Shown: one piece after another, positions 1 through 6,683 of the stretch
Layout: every line of letters begins with the position of its first letter
How positions within the stretch are numbered: the stretch's first letter is position 1
Virus record (IMG/VR): IMGVR_UViG_3300028392_000054
Span: 17,730 to 81,729 of that record
Source: a virus
DNA: 64,000 bases
Reading direction: 5' to 3' (one strand)
Position numbers and translations under genes: made by a program
The notes under the pieces: model-generated
Told to the model about the DNA's origin: nothing
Seen by the model: only the letters and a program-made list of their open reading frames with translations
Databases searched by the model: none

Positions 1-75
1 AGCTGCGCCATCCGCAGCTTCCATTTGACTATCATCTTTACGGTCATTCATAGTACCGACTTGTGGGGTATTCAT
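1..75 (-). CDS. Partial CDS, N-terminus of unknown protein
   Basis: The first 25 codons of a leftward gene are visible before the window edge, beginning MNTPQVGTMNDRKDDSQ. The ATG overlaps the stop of the upstream gene as TAATG, and AAAGGG lies just upstream as a ribosome-binding site. The visible part is polar and charged, with no recognisable domain. It probably belongs to the same co-translated set as the next two genes. Function unknown. Confidence 0.6.
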   Translation of the reverse strand, partial: MNTPQVGTMNDRKDDSQMEAADGAA

Positions 76-338
76 TAGCCCTTTAATTCGTGTTGAGCCG
101 CAGTAGCCATAGCAGCATCCTGCTGACCTACATTAAATGAGCCCATCCTAGATTCGCCACTGTTACTGCGTTCTGCATAGCCGTGTCCACCGCCAGTAGG
201 CATGAACCCGCCCTTACCTAACTTACTAAGTAAACCGCTTCCGCCTTCAGCGGCTGCGCCGCCTTCAGCTGCGGCAGCTGCTCCACCAGCGGCTTCTCCT
301 GCTACTAATCCTTCGGCTAAAGGTGCTAAAAATGCCAT
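75..338 (-). CDS. Small Ala/Gly-rich protein, unknown
   Basis: 87 residues. The N-terminal 10 residues are hydrophobic, residues about 12-35 are a low-complexity Ala/Gly/Glu run, and the C-terminal half is Gly/Ser-rich and polar. GGAGAT sits 5 bases before the ATG. It follows the 173-residue gene almost directly and ends in a TAATG overlap with the next gene, so the three are probably one transcript. The composition suggests a disordered or virion-associated protein, but there is no family I recognise. Confidence 0.6.
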   Translation of the reverse strand: MAFLAPLAEGLVAGEAAGGAAAAAEGGAAAEGGSGLLSKLGKGGFMPTGGGHGYAERSNSGESRMGSFNVGQQDAAMATAAQHELKG

Positions 339-339
339 T

Positions 340-861
340 TTATCTCCATTGCGGGCTTAAGCCGCGTAGCTGTGTGTTGCGGACTTTATTCATTTCTAGT
401 AGGCTACTAGAGCGTGTGTTTGCCTTACCGTCGTTTACTAAGTGAGGCGCTGGTGCCAAAGCAAATGCTGGAGCAAATCTAGAAGCAGGCTTACCTCTCT
501 TAGCGGCAGCCATCTGCCTTGCAATACCACGGTTTGCAGCAAATCCTGAAGGCAAATAGTAATCACTCGGGTCAATTCGCTCGCCGCGATGAACGCCGCG
601 CTGATAACCACGTTGCGTTTGGCGTACTTTTAGGCCGTCTAAGACCTGCTCAGATACGCTATTAGGGCGACCACGATCATCGCGACGAGTTCGAATTGTT
701 CCAAGATAACCGTCTGGATATTCCGCAGACGGTTCTCGGCCAACACCTAAGCGCAGGAAGTCAAGGTCAGAGCGGGCAACAGCCACGCCACCGCCACCAT
801 AGTTGGTGTAGGTGCCATACATACCATTGGCACCGAGGCTTTGAACGTTTTGACTAGGCAT
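340..861 (-). CDS. Basic protein of unknown function, leaderless-type start
   Basis: 173 residues, rich in Arg, Gly and Tyr (for example QRGYQRGVHRGERID near residues 83-97), with no recognised domain. It could be a nucleic-acid-binding or virion protein, which is a guess from composition only. The start is unusual: there is no Shine-Dalgarno sequence, but TAAACT stands exactly 6 bases before the ATG, the arrangement of actinobacterial leaderless promoters. The 19 bases spanning this start recur exactly at the ribbon-helix-helix gene near 13.24 kb, so the two may share control. Confidence 0.65.
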   Translation of the reverse strand: MPSQNVQSLGANGMYGTYTNYGGGGVAVARSDLDFLRLGVGREPSAEYPDGYLGTIRTRRDDRGRPNSVSEQVLDGLKVRQTQRGYQRGVHRGERIDPSDYYLPSGFAANRGIARQMAAAKRGKPASRFAPAFALAPAPHLVNDGKANTRSSSLLEMNKVRNTQLRGLSPQWR

Positions 862-873
862 ACCTATAGTTTA
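855..873 (-). promoter_or_regulatory. Leaderless-type promoter/start, 19-bp repeat copy 1
   Basis: Minus strand reads TAAACTATAGGTATGCCTA: a -10-like TAAACT, six bases, then the ATG of the 173-residue gene. The same 19 bases occur at 13241-13259. There is no convincing -35. The CTATAG centre is palindromic and could be an operator. Confidence 0.5.
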
Positions 874-881
874 TACACTAA

Positions 882-1898
882 TTAAGCTAAATTAGTTCTA
901 AACTCTTGTCCCATAAATACTGCCCAGTCATCTAGGATTGGAACTGATAGTAGGGTAAATTCGCCTGTGTCTTTATACCACGCAAAACCTACTCCCTGTT
1001 GCCAGTTTTCCCAGTATTTAACTGGTTTCTCATTAGGGGTAATTCCACCCTTGACGCTAGGTACCGAACCATCTACACGACATAGACATCCAGGGCTAAA
1101 CGCAGCATTACGAGCTGGCCCATTACTGGTGTGGTTAGTGTGGTACATCATTTCAATTCGGTGGATGTGCCCATAAATTACGGAAACATGGTGATTTGAA
1201 TTAATATACTTCATAGCCGTACTACCGGCCGAATTAACCCGGTCGCCGTGGATACAGCGTAGGTTCTCATTCAACCAGTATTCGCCCGCTGGGTATCCGC
1301 TGGCGTACTTGATGTTTAGTTCATCCATACGTAACAAATGTGGAAGGCTGTTTACTGGCCAATCACTTGGAGTAGTTCCTGCCTGACGCATATTTGATAC
1401 GGCTGGTGCGTTCTCTGCCAAATACTTATATATACGGCAATCGTGGTTACCTTCTAGGAATACAATTTCTGCATCCGGAACTGTAGCGCGCTGGGCAGCC
1501 AGATACTCATAGCCACGCTGGATGGCTAGATTAGTCGAGTTCTGGAACGCAATCTCCTGATGGTGACGGCTCTGTGCTGGTAGGTCTAGGGTATCCCCTA
1601 GGTTTACCACAGTATCCACGCCAAACTGTTGATGTGCATAGTTTATAATCTGTAGGGCAATGTCAATTGCTTTCTCGGAATGAAATTCAATTACTGTCCC
1701 ATCCTCATAGACACGGTAACCGATTTGGGTATCCGGCAGCAGCGCAGCCAATTTCCAATCGTTCTTTCCCTTTTTAGGTTTAGTAATAGTTGACGGTTTA
1801 ATCGTCATTTTTTGAGCCTGTATGATTGGAAATTCTTTTAGCGGGTCTTCTCTCAGAAGTTTCGCTAATTCTTTGGCTAAGCTGTCGGACAAGTGCAT
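882..1898 (-). CDS. Calcineurin-like metallophosphoesterase
   Basis: 338 residues. The dinuclear-metal phosphoesterase motifs are present in order: D56-T-Q58 (a variant of DxH), GDTLD at 101-105, GNHD at 150-153, HGD at 217-219 and GHIH at 243-246. The family hydrolyses phosphomono- or phosphodiesters in the cytoplasm; the substrate is not evident. The GNHD/GHIH spacing and length fit the predicted phosphoesterases common in large phages, which may process DNA ends or nucleotides. Its start overlaps the upstream helix-turn-helix-like gene by 22 bases, implying coupled translation. The His of motif I is replaced by Gln, which may change metal preference. Confidence 0.88.
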   Translation of the reverse strand: MHLSDSLAKELAKLLREDPLKEFPIIQAQKMTIKPSTITKPKKGKNDWKLAALLPDTQIGYRVYEDGTVIEFHSEKAIDIALQIINYAHQQFGVDTVVNLGDTLDLPAQSRHHQEIAFQNSTNLAIQRGYEYLAAQRATVPDAEIVFLEGNHDCRIYKYLAENAPAVSNMRQAGTTPSDWPVNSLPHLLRMDELNIKYASGYPAGEYWLNENLRCIHGDRVNSAGSTAMKYINSNHHVSVIYGHIHRIEMMYHTNHTSNGPARNAAFSPGCLCRVDGSVPSVKGGITPNEKPVKYWENWQQGVGFAWYKDTGEFTLLSVPILDDWAVFMGQEFRTNLA

Positions 1899-2119
1899 AC
1901 TCCTCGCATGTGGTAGTTAAATGACGTTTGCTTAAATGGGATATCTGGATGGTACTTTTTAATTAACTTTAATGCTTCTGACATGTTTAAATTAGGTTTC
2001 CCCTGAAGGGTGGCAAAAACTTCTTGGAAATCTTTGTCTTGCGCTTGAACCCAGATGTTTACTACACACCCTATTGCATCTGACTTAGCTGCCAGTAGCT
2101 TCAGTTCATCTATTAACAT
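1877..2119 (-). CDS. Small putative DNA-binding protein
   Basis: 80 residues from the ATG at 2119, which has GGGAGAGG 4 bases upstream; an upstream in-frame ATG at 2152 has no such site. Residues about 47-75 (SEALKLIKKYHPDIPFKQTS, then NYH) look like a helix-turn-helix of the type found in small actinophage proteins, with a CTC pair at the C-terminus. Two inverted repeats lie in its promoter region, so autoregulation is possible. It overlaps the phosphoesterase gene by 22 bases. The DNA-binding call is inference from predicted helices only. Confidence 0.55.
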   Translation of the reverse strand: MLIDELKLLAAKSDAIGCVVNIWVQAQDKDFQEVFATLQGKPNLNMSEALKLIKKYHPDIPFKQTSFNYHMRGVCTCPTA

Positions 2120-2147
2120 AAACCTCTCCCGGTCTCTATATATTATT

Positions 2148-2188
2148 ATCACACAAGAATGTGATGTACGTTGATTATCGCCGATAAT
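2148..2188 (-). promoter_or_regulatory. Two tandem inverted repeats, candidate operator
   Basis: ATCACA-N6-TGTGAT at 2148-2165 and a perfect 7-1-7 palindrome, ATTATCG-C-CGATAAT, at 2174-2188. They lie between the terminator at 2206-2232 and the small gene that starts at 2119. A TAATAT-type -10 on the minus strand is adjacent to the first repeat, so bound protein would cover the promoter. Confidence 0.5.
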
Positions 2189-2205
2189 TTTTGGTTTGTC
2201 AAGAC

Positions 2206-2232
2206 AATAAAAAAGCCCCCATCGCTGGGGGC
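2206..2232 (-). terminator. Rho-independent terminator
   Basis: Minus strand: GCCCCC-AGCGAT-GGGGGC stem followed by TTTTTTATT. It closes the transcript of the 105-residue gene ending at 2254 and separates it from the operon starting at 2119. Confidence 0.9.
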
Positions 2233-2253
2233 TTTTCCTATACCTTGTCGGGG

Positions 2254-2571
2254 TTAGTTATGGTCAGACATTCCGTCTGTAAACTGTGCTGATGTGCGGT
2301 TAGTAGACGCTGGCAGAATACGACCGTTACCCTGTGTAGGACCAATCTGAGGGTCTACATATGAAGGCATCTTTGTAGTAATACCGTATTGCTTAGTGCT
2401 TGTTGCTTTAATTTTTGTGCGGCTAGGCTTTGCCTGCTTGTAAGGGTCGCCTGATGCTGTGTTCTTCTTCTTTACAAGCGTTCCTCTTTCAGGTTTTCCT
2501 GAAGGATTATTAGCAGTTGAAGCTGCGCTAGTTCCCATTGTAGGGAATTTGCCTTGTGGTTGTTTATCCAT
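2254..2571 (-). CDS. Ser/Thr/Lys-rich small protein, unknown
   Basis: 105 residues, dominated by Thr, Ser, Pro, Lys and Gln, probably disordered, with no Cys. AGAGGT lies upstream of the ATG and a strong terminator follows the stop. The composition resembles the small basic proteins found elsewhere in this genome (43-45 kb), so a virion or DNA-associated role is possible. No family recognised. Confidence 0.6.
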   Translation of the reverse strand: MDKQPQGKFPTMGTSAASTANNPSGKPERGTLVKKKNTASGDPYKQAKPSRTKIKATSTKQYGITTKMPSYVDPQIGPTQGNGRILPASTNRTSAQFTDGMSDHN

Positions 2572-2636
2572 GGTTTTTACCTCTTTGGCCTAAGATGGTT
2601 GATACTTTAACGATACAGGTAATTGGCTAAATATGC

Positions 2637-2918
2637 TTAATTAACTGAATTTACTTTAAATACGATTGCGCTGATACTTTCGCCATTAATCTCTACGGAC
2701 TGAAATCCTGGAATACATACTAGGCTTATTCCGCGTGGCGCGGTATATCCGCTGGCAATGGCAATGGCTTTTACAGCTTGGTTAACTGGTCCCGCGCCTA
2801 CAGCGCGAATCTTACAAGTTCCTTTTTCGTAAATAGCGTGTGCAATAGCTGACGCCACTGCTTGGGGGTTACTAGACGCGCTTACGCGTAATACATTTTC
2901 ATCTTGTGATTCAGACAT
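2637..2918 (-). CDS. SpoVS-family protein (stage V sporulation protein S)
   Basis: 93 residues. The body matches the SpoVS pattern closely: LRVSASSNPQAVASAIAHAI, then IRAVGAGPVNQAVKAIAIA, then a PRGISLVCIPGF strand and a closing INGE...IVFKV strand. SpoVS is a small compact Alba-like DNA/RNA-binding fold first known from sporulation in Bacillus and also found in non-sporulating bacteria. Length (about 86 in bacteria) is normal. In a phage it could bind nucleic acid or alter host development or dormancy; that is inference. AAGG precedes the ATG by 7 bases. It sits between the Nmad1-like gene and a Thr-rich gene. Confidence 0.85.
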   Translation of the reverse strand: MSESQDENVLRVSASSNPQAVASAIAHAIYEKGTCKIRAVGAGPVNQAVKAIAIASGYTAPRGISLVCIPGFQSVEINGESISAIVFKVNSVN

Positions 2919-2981
2919 TTAATTACCTTAAATTGTGTTAGTACTCCCGTACTTCTACTATAAAGGTAAAATAGGCTTAAT

Positions 2982-3419
2982 TTAGGCCCAATCCAAATTT
3001 TCTCTGATGTCTGGCATTACCCCGATTTCACGGTTATCCCAGTTTCCATCAAGTACCATAAGGGCAATAATCGAGTAATTGGCCATATCGATAAAGCTAT
3101 CGCGCAGGCTCTCGTTTTCAGGCTTAGCCCCGCTATCGTACAGGTGATTGATTCTGGCTAACTTATCGTGCATACGTACTCTAAGTCCGTTCAAAGGGCC
3201 GCCAGGGCTTTCGCTGATGTTCTTTGGTCCATAATCTTTGTGCTTTTTAACCAGCAACTGCTCTGCCTCTAAAAACTTAGTAGCCAGCATATTTTCAAAG
3301 TTTTCTTGAAGTACCTGTGCTTTTAGCTCCTCTGTCGTAGGTCCTGATTTACGGATAAATTCTCTTGCTGCTTCTGATAGGCCATTGAAATCGCCTGGGT
3401 CTCCTGGTTTAAACGCCAT
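2982..3419 (-). CDS. Nmad1/DUF1599-like nucleotide-modification-associated protein
   Basis: 145 residues from the ATG at 3419, chosen because AAGGAG lies 6 bases before it; an ATG at 3437 lacks a site. The conserved core runs LVKKHKDYGPKNI (about 57-69), GLRVRMHDKLARI (about 78-90) and a C-terminal DSFIDMANYSIIALMVL helix. This helical family (nucleotide modification associated domain 1) occurs in phages beside nucleotide-metabolism genes and resembles all-alpha NTP pyrophosphatases. The substrate cannot be told from sequence. It overlaps or abuts the two small genes upstream, forming one operon. Confidence 0.75.
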   Translation of the reverse strand: MAFKPGDPGDFNGLSEAAREFIRKSGPTTEELKAQVLQENFENMLATKFLEAEQLLVKKHKDYGPKNISESPGGPLNGLRVRMHDKLARINHLYDSGAKPENESLRDSFIDMANYSIIALMVLDGNWDNREIGVMPDIRENLDWA

Positions 3420-3420
3420 G

Positions 3421-3570
3421 TTATTCTCCTTGTTCATTGTGGCAGGAACATCCGCAGATTTTCTCTGAGGCTGTCCCCATTGATAGTTTTACTACTTTTG
3501 GGCAATTATCATGATGCCCAGTTATACACCAACCAGTACGATCGGTTCCTTGTAAATTTTTATTCCTCAT
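3421..3570 (-). CDS. 49-residue Cys/His-rich protein, putative zinc finger
   Basis: Read directly; too short for most gene callers. It encodes MRNKNLQGTDRTGWCITGHH, then C23 and a C-terminal CGCSCH run (Cys 39, 41, 43; His 44). The spacing WCxxxHHxxxC...CxCxCH suggests one or two bound zinc ions, as in small actinophage proteins. Its ATG overlaps the end of the 45-residue membrane gene, and its last codons carry the ribosome-binding site of the Nmad1-like gene, which supports it as real. Function unknown. Confidence 0.65.
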   Translation of the reverse strand: MRNKNLQGTDRTGWCITGHHDNCPKVVKLSMGTASEKICGCSCHNEQGE

Positions 3571-3697
3571 CGTCGTGAAAGTGCTCTAAGTCTATACCTT
3601 TTACAACGCCAATTAGTGTCATTATTCCAGCCAATACTAAAGTAACAACTACAGTAATGGATACGAATAATACTACTGCTGCAATAATTTCTACCAT
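3560..3697 (-). CDS. 45-residue single-span membrane protein
   Basis: Read directly. Residues 3-33 (IIAAVVLFVSITVVVTLVLA and following) form one long hydrophobic segment, followed by a short acidic tail LEHFHDDEE. AAAGGATTAATAA precedes the ATG. It lies in a tight run of small genes between the RuvC-like nuclease and the Nmad1-like gene. It could be an inhibitor or anchor in the inner membrane; nothing more specific is supported. Confidence 0.6.
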   Translation of the reverse strand: MVEIIAAVVLFVSITVVVTLVLAGIMTLIGVVKGIDLEHFHDDEE

Positions 3698-3700
3698 TTA

Positions 3701-3946
3701 TTAATCCTTTAGTTCTCGTATGAATTGTACAATTATATGTGCATCACAGCTATTTCCGCAAGATGCTGATTTGTGTGGAGCACCGTCTTCTATAAGCTGT
3801 GCTACTCTAGCTCGTTCATCAAACTTACTAGTTTTTAACTCTTTATTTTGTCGCTTTATTATTAACCAGTATGAGGCCAAGATATACGCAAATATACGGG
3901 CAGCAAACCCTGTTCGTTTTTTTGCGTCCTCAAACCCCATAAACAT
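3701..3946 (-). CDS. Small protein with possible membrane segment
   Basis: 81 residues. Residues about 14-32 (GFAARIFAYILASYWLIIK) are hydrophobic and may span or touch the membrane; the rest is charged with a CGNSC pair at about 63-67. Its ATG overlaps the stop of the RuvC-like gene (TTAATG). An internal Met at residue 3 is an alternative start. No known family. Confidence 0.5.
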   Translation of the reverse strand: MFMGFEDAKKRTGFAARIFAYILASYWLIIKRQNKELKTSKFDERARVAQLIEDGAPHKSASCGNSCDAHIIVQFIRELKD

Positions 3947-4536
3947 TAAGGTTTTTCCCTAAAATTAGGGCCTTTAATCTTTTCAAGAATTTCTAATTCA
4001 TAGGCTAGGTTACCTTTACCGGCAGCTAGCATAGCTAGGGCATATGAGTCCGCGGCGTTATCGTCGTTAAACTCTACGCCCCACTTTTTATATACCGCTA
4101 AAAGTACCTGATTTTTTTGTACGCCTGTGCCTTTACCTGTGATGTATTTCTTTAAAGTAGTTGGCGGAATAATGTATGGGTACTTACCCTCAAATTCATC
4201 CAGTTCATTGTAGCAAACCAGTTTTACTATGGCACCTAATTCGCCCAGCATATGGGCCATTGTGGTGCCAAAGGCATAGCCTTCCATGGCTACAATAATT
4301 GACGAAGGCTTATTATAGAAAGTATAGTAGTCCAATATTTCTGTAAGTTTTTCTTGAATCCAAACCAAACGGTCAATGTGTAGCCCTTCTGCTTTAAACA
4401 CATTAGTTTTATAATCCGCTACGTCTTCTGCGTCAAGTACGGTTATCCCAAACCCGGAATAAGATTGGTCTATACCAATTGCAATACTATTTACATCTCG
4501 CCCTAGTCCTGGCCCAAATACCTTATCTTTTGCCAT
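3946..4536 (-). CDS. RuvC-like Holliday junction resolvase
   Basis: 196 residues with an RNase H-fold resolvase signature: GIDQS with D23 in the first strand, VAMEGYAFG with E85, and NDDNAADSYALA with D158/D159 and D163. These are the metal-binding acidic residues that cleave four-way junctions. Role: resolving recombination intermediates, and probably trimming branches before packaging. It is translationally coupled to the helical protein upstream (stop/start at 4536) and the recombinase operon continues rightward. Confidence 0.85.
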   Translation of the reverse strand: MAKDKVFGPGLGRDVNSIAIGIDQSYSGFGITVLDAEDVADYKTNVFKAEGLHIDRLVWIQEKLTEILDYYTFYNKPSSIIVAMEGYAFGTTMAHMLGELGAIVKLVCYNELDEFEGKYPYIIPPTTLKKYITGKGTGVQKNQVLLAVYKKWGVEFNDDNAADSYALAMLAAGKGNLAYELEILEKIKGPNFREKP

Positions 4537-5039
4537 TATGCGGTAAACTTACGACTTCTGGTTTTAAAGTTATCGCTTGATGTTCTACGGGTCAGCTCAC
4601 GGCTACATACCGCGGTGCTACGTTCGTAGTTATTAACCATGGTCTCTAGCATTTTGCGATACGAGTACTTTACCAAGGCCTCCTGGCGCACTTCACCGAG
4701 TGTAGGGTCGCCATCAACTAAGGCTTTAATAATAGTTACTGTGGTCTTAGCGTTGTTTGTCTGATGACGTAGCATTGCCTCTGACTCAGCATAATCTCTG
4801 TTACGTTCTGCATCTTTTTCATCGATAATGGCACAGGCTAATTGCGTACTTAGAAACTCACTGTAAGCCGATAAATGTGTGTATAAACGCATTAGGTCTT
4901 CATCATCTAACTCTGTGATATCAGCTGGAAGCTCTGGGCGTGGCATAGACGTTTCACGGTCTACAGTCAATCCTTGTTCATCAAGCATATCTAAGATGTA
5001 CTTGCTGGTGTCATTTGTGATTAATGTTGTCTTACTCAT
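4536..5039 (-). CDS. Helical protein of unknown function, recombination operon
   Basis: 167 residues. Largely alpha-helical and charged: residues 40-75 and 85-150 would form long helices with heptad-like spacing, ending in a basic RTSSDNFKTRSRKF tail. No enzyme motif. It lies between a Cas4-like nuclease (overlap 8 bases) and a RuvC-like resolvase, so a recombination-mediator or nuclease-partner role is a reasonable guess. Not recognised as a family. Confidence 0.6.
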   Translation of the reverse strand: MSKTTLITNDTSKYILDMLDEQGLTVDRETSMPRPELPADITELDDEDLMRLYTHLSAYSEFLSTQLACAIIDEKDAERNRDYAESEAMLRHQTNNAKTTVTIIKALVDGDPTLGEVRQEALVKYSYRKMLETMVNNYERSTAVCSRELTRRTSSDNFKTRSRKFTA

Positions 5040-5907
5040 TGAACCCTCCGCATTGTTTGCATTTTAACGCTCCGCCAACATTACAGTCTGGGGCGTTGTT
5101 CTTGGATAACGAGTCTACCACAATTTGTGCGCCATCAATAATCGGTTGAATTGCCCAATCATCTTTGCGAACGATAAACTCTTTAACTTCCTGTGTAGGC
5201 TTTGCTTCGTACAATAACACAGCTTCCTGTGGTACATCTGTGCGACCAGATAACTCTAACACTTTCATATATAACTGAACCTGGGCTACGTGAGCCTCAA
5301 ATGGTGACTTAAGGTTTTTCCATGCTTCAGCAAAATCTTGATTTGATGCAAACCAGTTTGACCGGTCGTACCACATAAATGTACCGGCACCTACTGACTT
5401 AATTTCAAGCATTAGGTCATCGCCAAATCCTTTTAGCCAACCATCTGAATGGCCAGTAATCATCAACTTGTCATATTCTACGGGAACTTCTTTATAACGC
5501 ATTGTTCCTTGCGTACTACAGGCGTCACAACCTTCTGGGCTAGTTTCCCAAATTTTAATAAAGCAGCTCTTACACTCCCATACACCATACAGCTTACCCA
5601 TGTCACGAAACCAATTTTGCCAAGTAGCATGAATACCATGGCCTTGTGCAAAAATTAATTCACGTTTAAATTGGCGAGCTTCTGGTGTAGGGTGATTACC
5701 TTTTAAATGAAAGTAAGACGCACGATGGCACCAATAAGGGCTAACCATGGCGGATGGGTGCAGACCGTTAAACGATCTAGAATTATCTATAGGTTGCGAT
5801 AGTACAAAGCGTTCTACTTTGCTAATCACTCTTGTGGTTGATTTACCGGCATCTACAAAGCTTTTCAATGCACCTGCTGGTATTTTTTTTAGTTTTTTCT
5901 CTGGCAT
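5032..5907 (-). CDS. Cas4-like PD-(D/E)XK nuclease with Fe-S cysteines
   Basis: 291 residues. The nuclease core is TGHSDGWL (D155) followed by LEIKSVG (E168, K170) and a QVQLY motif near 213. C60 plus three C-terminal cysteines (C275, C283, C286) match the Fe-S cluster layout of Cas4/AddB-type nucleases. Between them is an extra CxxC...CxxC zinc-ribbon-like insert (C112, C115, C127, C130). Expected activity is 5'-3' resection of DNA ends, feeding the RecA-like recombinase in the same operon. Start ATG at 5907; the stop overlaps the next gene. Confidence 0.82.
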   Translation of the reverse strand: MPEKKLKKIPAGALKSFVDAGKSTTRVISKVERFVLSQPIDNSRSFNGLHPSAMVSPYWCHRASYFHLKGNHPTPEARQFKRELIFAQGHGIHATWQNWFRDMGKLYGVWECKSCFIKIWETSPEGCDACSTQGTMRYKEVPVEYDKLMITGHSDGWLKGFGDDLMLEIKSVGAGTFMWYDRSNWFASNQDFAEAWKNLKSPFEAHVAQVQLYMKVLELSGRTDVPQEAVLLYEAKPTQEVKEFIVRKDDWAIQPIIDGAQIVVDSLSKNNAPDCNVGGALKCKQCGGFNE

Positions 5908-5944
5908 GTTTTATGTCCTCCACTGAAGAACATAGCACACTTTT

Positions 5945-6319
5945 CTATGGTTGTCTACTAGCTTTTTTAGCAAGTTCTTCTAAAGTAGTTCCTTGCTTTT
6001 TAGCTTTACGTTTTAAGGCGTTTCGTTCACGATGGCTCATGCCGCCCCAGATACCGTGCACTTCATCGTTCTTATCCGCAAACATAAGGCATTGTAATCT
6101 TACTGGGCATTCACCTTTGCCATCACGGCCAAAACAAATTGATTTAGCTTTGTCTGCTATTGGCTTATACAGGTCTTTATCTCTTGGCGGAAACCAAAGG
6201 TCTGGATTATATACGAATACATAATCTTTGGTTTTGTCATCATATTTTCTGGTACCGCACTTGGATTCATATTGCCAAGGGTCTGGTTCTGAAAGAAAGC
6301 TAGTAAACGGGGTAGACAA
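5945..6319 (-). CDS. WhiB-family Fe-S regulator with expanded cluster loop
   Basis: 124 residues, starting at TTG with GGAG 7 bases upstream. Four cysteines (C21, C62, C71, C77) and the GIWGGMSHRER turn (89-99) identify a Wbl protein, followed by a basic tail for DNA contact. Standard WhiB proteins have C-X2-C-X5-C in the centre; this one has C-X8-C-X5-C, an insert of about six residues (FGRDGKGE). Wbl proteins bind sigma factor A and [4Fe-4S]; phage members can redirect host transcription. It sits between nuclease genes and is probably expressed early. Confidence 0.9.
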   Translation of the reverse strand: MSTPFTSFLSEPDPWQYESKCGTRKYDDKTKDYVFVYNPDLWFPPRDKDLYKPIADKAKSICFGRDGKGECPVRLQCLMFADKNDEVHGIWGGMSHRERNALKRKAKKQGTTLEELAKKASRQP

Positions 6320-6338
6320 ATAAACTCCAATAGTTGAG

Positions 6339-6683
6339 CTACTTCTCTTCCGTGTGCTCCTCTATACATTGTAACAGAAATTCTCTCATTGTCAAAAAGT
6401 CATTTTCGTCCATAACCACGTAATTAACCTCATTTAAGCTTATGCCCAAAACGGGCGTACGGCTGTCTAGGAGGGCCTCTGTGGTTATCTTTTCTAATAC
6501 ATCAGACTTCAGGGTAAACGACTTCTTACCGGTCCATTTATGCTCAATTAGAAGGTCTTGTGACCGTACATCGCCTTTGCGAAACCAAAAAGCACCGGAG
6601 GCAACACTACGTTGACCTCCGACGGCTTTAGCAAGGCGTTTCTCATGCTTAAGGGATTGTTTTTGGCCTTCTGACTTAGCCAA
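6339..6683 (-). CDS. PD-(D/E)XK endonuclease, Holliday-resolvase-like
   Basis: 114 residues, starting at TTG inside the end of the RecA-like gene. The motif GDVRSQDLLIEHKWT carries D43 and E47-x-K49 of the PD-(D/E)XK fold, with a basic N-terminus (residues 6-25) and a strand-rich middle. Size and layout are those of archaeal Hjc/phage resolvase-type nucleases. A second junction- or flap-cutting enzyme beside the RuvC-like one. Specificity not determinable. Confidence 0.72.
   Translation of the reverse strand: MAKSEGQKQSLKHEKRLAKAVGGQRSVASGAFWFRKGDVRSQDLLIEHKWTGKKSFTLKSDVLEKITTEALLDSRTPVLGISLNEVNYVVMDENDFLTMREFLLQCIEEHTEEK

Noticed and set aside
5832-6224. 130-codon plus-strand frame with hydrophobic start
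   Set aside because: It covers parts of the Cas4-like and WhiB genes antisense, without a ribosome-binding site.
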